Shown piece by piece: positions 60,166-64,000 of a stretch of 64,000 bases of DNA. The stretch spans positions 1 through 64,000 of the forward strand of contig JAJPEQ010000004.1 of the NCBI GenBank assembly GCA_021166775.1. The letters run 5' to 3'. A program made the position numbers and the translations under genes. Position 1 is the first letter of the stretch; each line of letters opens with the position of its first letter. The notes below the pieces were generated by a model. It searched no databases and had not been told where the DNA came from. It was given only the letters and a program-made list of their open reading frames with translations. The DNA is from Comamonas sp. (lineage in GTDB: Bacteria; Pseudomonadota; Gammaproteobacteria; Burkholderiales; Burkholderiaceae_C).

Positions 60166-61041
60166 CTAGACCTTCTTGACCAGGCGTTCGCCGAAGAGCC
60201 CGTTGGGCCGCACCATCAGCATGGCGAGCACCACGATGTAGGCCGCCACGTCCTTGAAACCCTCGGGCAGATAAAAGCCCGAGAGTGATTCGATGATGCC
60301 GATCACCAGCCCCCCGACGATGGCGCCGGGCAGGCTGCCGAAGCCGCCGACCACGGCCGCGGGAAAGGCCTTCAGTCCGATGAAACCCATGTTGGCGTAG
60401 ACGAAAGTGATGGGCGCCAGCAGCAGGCCAGCGACGGCGGCCACCATGCCTGCCAGTGCCCACACCAGGCCGTTGATGCGTTGCACCGGGATGCCCATGT
60501 AGTAGGCCGCGAGCTGGTTCTGCGAGGCGGCCTGCATCGCCACGCCCATGCGCGTGTAGCGGAACATCATGAACAGCAGGGCGCACAGCACGGTGGTCAC
60601 CGCGATCACCGCGAGCTGCTCGGCCCCCAGGATCAAGGAGCCCCAGGCCATCGTCACGTCCTTGTAGGGGACGGCCAGCGTCAGTGTCTCGGTGCCTATG
60701 CCTGGAATCATCGTCACCAGCCCGCGCAGCAGGTAGCCGATGCCGATCGTGAGCATGACGATGGAAAACGCGGGTTGCCCCAGCACCGGCCGGATCACCA
60801 CGCGTTCGAGCAGCAGCCCCAGCAGCGCCATGGCTGCCATGCTGGCGATCACGGCCAGCCAGAATGGGAATTCGAGGTAGGCCATGACGGCCACGCCGAT
60901 GAAGGCGCCCACCATCATGAGCTCGCCCTGGGCGAAGCTGACGATTTCGGTGGCCTTGTAGATCAGTACGAAACCCAACGCGATCAGGCCGTAGATGCAC
61001 CCTTGTGCGACACCGCTGATCAGAAGTTGGACAAACTGCAC
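60166..61041 (-). CDS. livH: Liv-type ABC transporter permease (LivH)
   Basis: This 291-residue permease begins at GTG (MQFVQLLISGVAQGCIYGLIALG) with AAAGGGA eight bases upstream. An in-frame upstream start would run through the operator and is not preferred. Further family blocks are KATEIVSFAQGELMMVGAF, ASQNQLAAYYMGI (coupling loop) and AVVGGFGSLPGAIVGGLVIGIIES. It is the first gene of the transporter/ligase operon, with the shared 30-bp operator element 15-45 bases upstream. Confidence 0.92.
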   Translation of the reverse strand: MQFVQLLISGVAQGCIYGLIALGFVLIYKATEIVSFAQGELMMVGAFIGVAVMAYLEFPFWLAVIASMAAMALLGLLLERVVIRPVLGQPAFSIVMLTIGIGYLLRGLVTMIPGIGTETLTLAVPYKDVTMAWGSLILGAEQLAVIAVTTVLCALLFMMFRYTRMGVAMQAASQNQLAAYYMGIPVQRINGLVWALAGMVAAVAGLLLAPITFVYANMGFIGLKAFPAAVVGGFGSLPGAIVGGLVIGIIESLSGFYLPEGFKDVAAYIVVLAMLMVRPNGLFGERLVKKV

Positions 61042-61055
61042 CGACGCATTCCCTT

Positions 61056-61086
61056 TATTTTTACAAAGCACGCGCTTTGCGTAAAT
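61056..61086 (-). promoter_or_regulatory. Shared operator/promoter before livH
   Basis: The element starts TATTTTTACAAAGC, has core AAGC-ACGC-GCTT within the perfect inverted repeat CAAAGC-4-GCTTTG and ends AAAT; it is one base longer than the other two copies. On the minus strand TTTACG and TAAAAA, 16 bases apart, can serve as -35 and -10 with the inverted repeat between them, which fits repression. Confidence 0.7.
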
Positions 61087-61185
61087 GCCGATCATGCATG
61101 CTCGCGGCCGATTGCGCACCGCGTAATAACCCTGATGCGCGCGGCTGCCGGAGCCGGGCGGTGGGTTCCTGTGCGTTCGCCTGGA

Positions 61186-61599
61186 TCAGGGAGTCTGCTG
61201 CACCGCGCGCGGGCGGCCCTGGTCGTCGATGGCCACATAGGTCAGGCGCGCCTCGGTCACCTTCACGTACTGGCCCTGCGCCCGGATGCGCTCGGCGAAG
61301 ACCTCCACCTGTACCGTCATCGAGGTGCGCCCGATGCGCAGCACGCTGGAGTAGAACGAGAGCAGGTCGCCCACGCGCACCGGCTGCTTGAAGACAAATT
61401 CGTTGACTGCGACGGTCGCGATGCGCCCCTGTGCGATGCGGGCGCAGAGCACCGAACCCGCCAAGTCCACCTGGGACATGACCCAGCCGCCGAAGATGTC
61501 GCCATTGCCGTTGGTGTCGCTCGGCAGCGGAATCACCTTGAGCACGAGCTCCTTGTCGGTGGGCAGGCTGGTGTGGATGGCGTCGTCGCGGTGCGGCAT
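61186..61599 (-). CDS. yciA: Acyl-CoA thioesterase, YciA-like hotdog protein
   Basis: This 137-residue single hotdog protein carries the YciA-type active-site block PSDTNGNGDIFGGWVMSQVDLAG near residues 28-50. AVNEFVFKQPVRVGDLLSFYS and VFAERIRAQGQYVKVTEARLTYVAID follow. It hydrolyses a broad range of acyl-CoAs in the cytoplasm. A longer frame begins at 61644 and would add 15 residues; either start is possible. It stands between the livH promoter and the heme A synthase gene and need not belong to either transcript. Confidence 0.88.
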   Translation of the reverse strand: MPHRDDAIHTSLPTDKELVLKVIPLPSDTNGNGDIFGGWVMSQVDLAGSVLCARIAQGRIATVAVNEFVFKQPVRVGDLLSFYSSVLRIGRTSMTVQVEVFAERIRAQGQYVKVTEARLTYVAIDDQGRPRAVQQTP

Positions 61600-61657
61600 G
61601 GGCTGTGATCGTCCTTGGAATACAAGCCGCCGATTGTCGGTCATGCGTGCTCGGGCG

Positions 61658-62617
61658 TCAGCGCCGCGCCGTGGTCAGGATGGCCAGCAGCGCCAGCAGC
61701 AGCGCGGCCAGCAGGTTGTGCGTCCACGTGCCGCCCAGCGGCAGTTGCTGTGCCACCAGGCCCAGGCCCAGCAGGATCTGCAACGCGGGCAGCGCCACGC
61801 AGGCGGTGGCCACCCAGGGCTTGTCCAGGCGCATCGCGCGCCACGCCATGAAGGCGAGAAACCCCAGCAGCGCCAGTGCCGCGGCGCGGTGCAGCAGATG
61901 GATCAGCGCGCCGCCGGCATGGCTCGCACTGGTGCCGGCCGCGGGCGCCAGCCAGGGGTTCAATGCCTGCCATGAGGCCTGCGACAGATCGCACATGCCC
62001 CATGTCGGGCAGGAGAGCCCGGCGTGCGTGCTGCTCACCATGGCGCCGAACGCGGCCTGCATGAAGGCCAGCGCCAGCGCCACCCAGGCCCAGCGCGCCA
62101 GGGGCGAGGCGCCCGTGCCGGAGTCGGCTGCATCGGGCAGACGCGCCAGTCGCACGCTGAGCACGATCATGCCCAGCCCGGCCAGCAGGTTGCCCAGCGT
62201 GACCGCGGGCAGGGGCGAACTGCGCGCGCCCGCGCCCAGCCCGGCCAGGAACAGGGCCAGCGCCAGCAGGGCAGCGGCGTGCCGCGCCTGCTGGTGCAGT
62301 CGCCGCTTGAGGGCCAGTGCCAGCAACGCCAGGATCACGACCAGACTGCTTGACGCGATGACGCGATGCGCGGCGCGTGCCGTCGCGACGGCGGCCTGCG
62401 AAGCGCCGGCCTGCTCCCCGCCTGTTGCGTGGGTGCCGGGCTGCCCGTAGCATGCGGGCCAGGGCGTGCAGCCCACACCCGTATTGACGAGCCGGATAAA
62501 AGCTGAGAGGCTAGTAATGACCAGCATCATGACGGCGCACAGCCAGGCCAGGCGTCGCAGCCATGAGTGCGTGCGCTGGACGTCCGCGGTGGACGGATGC
62601 AAATGGGGAGGTGGCAT
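61658..62617 (-). CDS. COX15/CtaA-family heme A synthase
   Basis: This membrane protein of about 319 residues has eight hydrophobic spans. The family's paired halves are visible: FIRLVNTGVGCTPWPACYGQ (Cys pair) and AHRVIASS (heme-ligand His) in the first, and HAGLSCPTWGMC, LLHRAAALALLG and GTWTHNLLAALLL in the second. It oxidises the C8 methyl of heme O to a formyl group, giving heme A. It is divergent from a heme-copper oxidase operon, the probable user of that heme. A GTG start at 62641 is an alternative. Confidence 0.87.
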   Translation of the reverse strand: MPPPHLHPSTADVQRTHSWLRRLAWLCAVMMLVITSLSAFIRLVNTGVGCTPWPACYGQPGTHATGGEQAGASQAAVATARAAHRVIASSSLVVILALLALALKRRLHQQARHAAALLALALFLAGLGAGARSSPLPAVTLGNLLAGLGMIVLSVRLARLPDAADSGTGASPLARWAWVALALAFMQAAFGAMVSSTHAGLSCPTWGMCDLSQASWQALNPWLAPAAGTSASHAGGALIHLLHRAAALALLGFLAFMAWRAMRLDKPWVATACVALPALQILLGLGLVAQQLPLGGTWTHNLLAALLLALLAILTTARR

Positions 62618-62761
62618 ATGAATTTCCCGGGGCTCGATCACGAACGGTACGCGAATCTAGCGCATGCCGCGTGGCGTGCGCGCAAGCCGCGGCCGTTGTC
62701 CAAGACGCGGTGGCATGGCGTCTGGATACCCCTGCGATGGGTGTGTACATCCTCTCACAAC

Positions 62762-62803
62762 TTGATCCAGATCACGTTTGCGGACTTTCCATCCCTGTAG
62801 ACT
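62762..62803 (+). promoter_or_regulatory. FNR/ANR-type box and promoter of the oxidase operon
   Basis: TTGATCCAGATCAC (62762-62775) matches the FNR-family box TTGAT-N4-ATCAA in all but the last base. A -10-like TAGACT lies at 62798-62803, which puts the box centre close to -41.5 from the predicted start point, the classical activator position. It suggests induction at low oxygen, or by a related Crp/Fnr protein such as a nitric-oxide sensor. Confidence 0.65.
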
Positions 62804-62853
62804 GCGGCGTCCCCAAATCCGGATTCTGCCGGCCTTGCCAAGGAGCAATCAGC

Positions 62854-63012
62854 ATGAGCCAACACGACGAAGACGAGAACGAACCCATTCCCTTCATGCA
62901 GCGGCTGCTGGACAGCCCATTTCTGCTGCTGTTCCTGGGTGTGATGATCCCCATGGTTGTCTACAACCTCTGGGGCTTCATCGACACCTTGACCATTCCC
63001 CTGGCGAAATAA
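62854..63012 (+). CDS. Small one-span membrane protein of the oxidase operon
   Basis: This 52-residue protein has an acidic N-terminus (MSQHDEDENEPIPF) and one membrane span (LLLFLGVMIPMVVYNLWGF). AAGGAG lies eight bases before the ATG. It is the first gene after the FNR-type promoter, 13 bases before oxidase subunit II. Small single-span subunits accompany several ba3-type oxidases, so it may be an accessory subunit; no motif proves this. Confidence 0.75.
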   Translation: MSQHDEDENEPIPFMQRLLDSPFLLLFLGVMIPMVVYNLWGFIDTLTIPLAK

Positions 63013-63025
63013 AAAGGAAGCGCCC

Positions 63026-63565
63026 ATGACTGCAATACTGCCTCCTTCGGAGCGGCTGTGGTGGAAACACCCGATGGATCGCCAGGAGACCCTCTGGATA
63101 GCCATCGCCTTCGTCTGGTGCATGATCATGTTCGCCATGATGGTGGGCTGGCACTTCTTCGGCAAACAGAATCTCTCCACCGAAACCTACAAGGTCGATC
63201 CCGCCAAGTACGCCGAGCGTGCCGAGGCCTTCGTCGCCAAGTACACGGTGCGCAAGGAAACCGACCAGGAAATTCCGGTGGTGTCCGCGCCCGAGGGCTC
63301 CGATGTCTACATGATCGGGCGCCTGTGGAACTGGTGGCCCATCCTCGAACTGGAAAAGGGCAAGACCTACAAGTTGCACCTGACATCGATGGACTACAAC
63401 CACGGCTTCTCGCTGCAGCCCACCAATATCAACATCCAGGTGGTGCCTGGCTATGAGCACGTGATCAAGATCACGCCCAATGAATCGGGCACCTTCTCCA
63501 TCGTTTGCAACGAATACTGCGGCATCGGGCACCACGAGATGGTCGGTCGCCTGTACGTGAAGTAA
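63026..63565 (+). CDS. Heme-copper oxidase subunit II with CuA site
   Basis: This 179-residue protein has one N-terminal membrane span (about residues 23-45, WIAIAFVWCMIMFAMMVGW) and a periplasmic cupredoxin domain. The CuA ligands are complete: NHGFSLQPTNINIQV provides the first His, and CNEYCGIGHHEM the two Cys, the second His and Met. The short single-span form is like the B-type (ba3) oxidases rather than the A-type. It takes electrons from cytochrome c or a cupredoxin and passes them to subunit I, encoded 16 bases downstream. Confidence 0.92.
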   Translation: MTAILPPSERLWWKHPMDRQETLWIAIAFVWCMIMFAMMVGWHFFGKQNLSTETYKVDPAKYAERAEAFVAKYTVRKETDQEIPVVSAPEGSDVYMIGRLWNWWPILELEKGKTYKLHLTSMDYNHGFSLQPTNINIQVVPGYEHVIKITPNESGTFSIVCNEYCGIGHHEMVGRLYVK

Positions 63566-63581
63566 AGCGAGGGAAACCGAC

Positions 63582-64000
63582 ATGACCGTCTCCACCACCT
63601 ACCGTACCTGCCCTCGCTCCGGTCTGCAATTCGAAGACCAGGCCGAGAAGCTCATCAAGATCAATGCCTTTACCGCCGTCGTCGCCCTCATGGTGGGCGG
63701 CATCCTGGCGCTGGGCGTGGTGCTCACGCGCTGGCCTGCCGTGCACCTGCTGGCGGCCGACACCTTCTACATGGTGCTCACGGCCCACGGCCTGGACATG
63801 CTCATCTACTGGATGATCTTCTTCGAGGTCGCCGTGATGTATTTCGCGGCCTCCACGCTGCTGCGCTGCCGCATCGCGACGCCCAGGATCGCGTGGGCCG
63901 CCTACGCGCTCATGCTGGCGGGCGCCGTGATCAACAACATCGCGGTGTTCCAGGGTGAATCGAGCGTGATGATGACCTCGTATGTGCCCATGATGGCGCA
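63582..64000 (+). CDS. Heme-copper oxidase (B-type/ba3-like or sNOR-like) subunit I, N-terminal part
   Basis: The gene is cut by the window end; 139 complete codons are seen. The start is MTVSTTYRTCPRSGLQFEDQ after GAGGGAAA. Three hydrophobic segments follow, with the low-spin heme ligand His in VLTAHGLDMLIYWMIFFEVAVMYF near residue 70. The short N-terminus and pattern resemble B-type oxidases. Members of the sNOR nitric oxide reductase group look alike here, and the residues that would separate them lie beyond the window. Confidence 0.85.
   Translation, partial: MTVSTTYRTCPRSGLQFEDQAEKLIKINAFTAVVALMVGGILALGVVLTRWPAVHLLAADTFYMVLTAHGLDMLIYWMIFFEVAVMYFAASTLLRCRIATPRIAWAAYALMLAGAVINNIAVFQGESSVMMTSYVPMMA

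Overview
The window is about 64 kb of high-GC bacterial chromosome. It is most likely from a member of the Comamonadaceae (Burkholderiales, Betaproteobacteria). The evidence is the gene content (atu-type catabolism, several beta-oxidation sets, LivFGHM-type transporters beside acyl-CoA ligases, PutA), the codon bias, and four copies of a short dispersed repeat ending in AGCAGCTATCAA, which I associate with this family. No tRNA, rRNA, CRISPR array or prophage was seen.

Region 1 (1-16.1 kb) is a surface-polysaccharide region. It has an ABC-2 exporter pair of the Wzm/Wzt type, two SAM methyltransferases, an acyltransferase-3 membrane protein, a 1237-residue methyltransferase / coiled-coil / glycosyltransferase fusion, a GT2 enzyme and a WecA-like polyprenyl-phosphate sugar transferase, followed by argB. 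It is broken up by foreign material: an AbiEii-like toxin/antitoxin pair sits between wzm and wzt, and a REP-associated transposase (RAYT) is flanked by paired REP hairpins, most of whose copies lie in the first 9.5 kb. One small secreted-type gene carries an in-frame amber stop.

Region 2 (16.1-25.4 kb) is a TetR-led fatty-acid beta-oxidation run ending in a strong terminator: acyl-CoA dehydrogenase, DUF2147, a FadN-like fusion, thiolase, alpha/beta hydrolase, thioesterase and enoyl-CoA hydratase.

Region 3 (25.4-37.3 kb) is a tightly coupled operon that matches the acyclic-terpene (atu) set: TetR, SDR, carboxyltransferase beta, acyl-CoA dehydrogenase, biotin carboxylase/BCCP, acyl-CoA dehydrogenase, crotonase, AtuA and acyl-CoA ligase. 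Three of its genes carry dispersed repeats read in frame at inter-domain linkers.

Region 4 (37.6-49.6 kb) is mixed: a VPLPA-CTERM-like secreted protein, an MFS exporter, trifunctional PutA behind a palindrome, a DUF3883 nuclease-like protein, another MFS protein, a NAD(P)-binding protein, DUF2939, and a NodIJ-type ABC pair.

Region 5 (49.6-61.1 kb, minus strand) is LivHMGF plus acyl-CoA ligase plus substrate-binding protein, then acyl-CoA dehydrogenase, thiolase and a FadB-like fusion. An element of about 30 bp at the LivH promoter and the acyl-CoA dehydrogenase promoter also lies before the TetR gene of region 3, so one regulator probably ties uptake, activation and both catabolic sets together.

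Region 6 (61.1-64 kb) has a YciA-type thioesterase, a COX15/CtaA-type heme A synthase and, divergently, the start of a heme-copper oxidase operon behind an FNR-type box. The last gene is cut by the window end.
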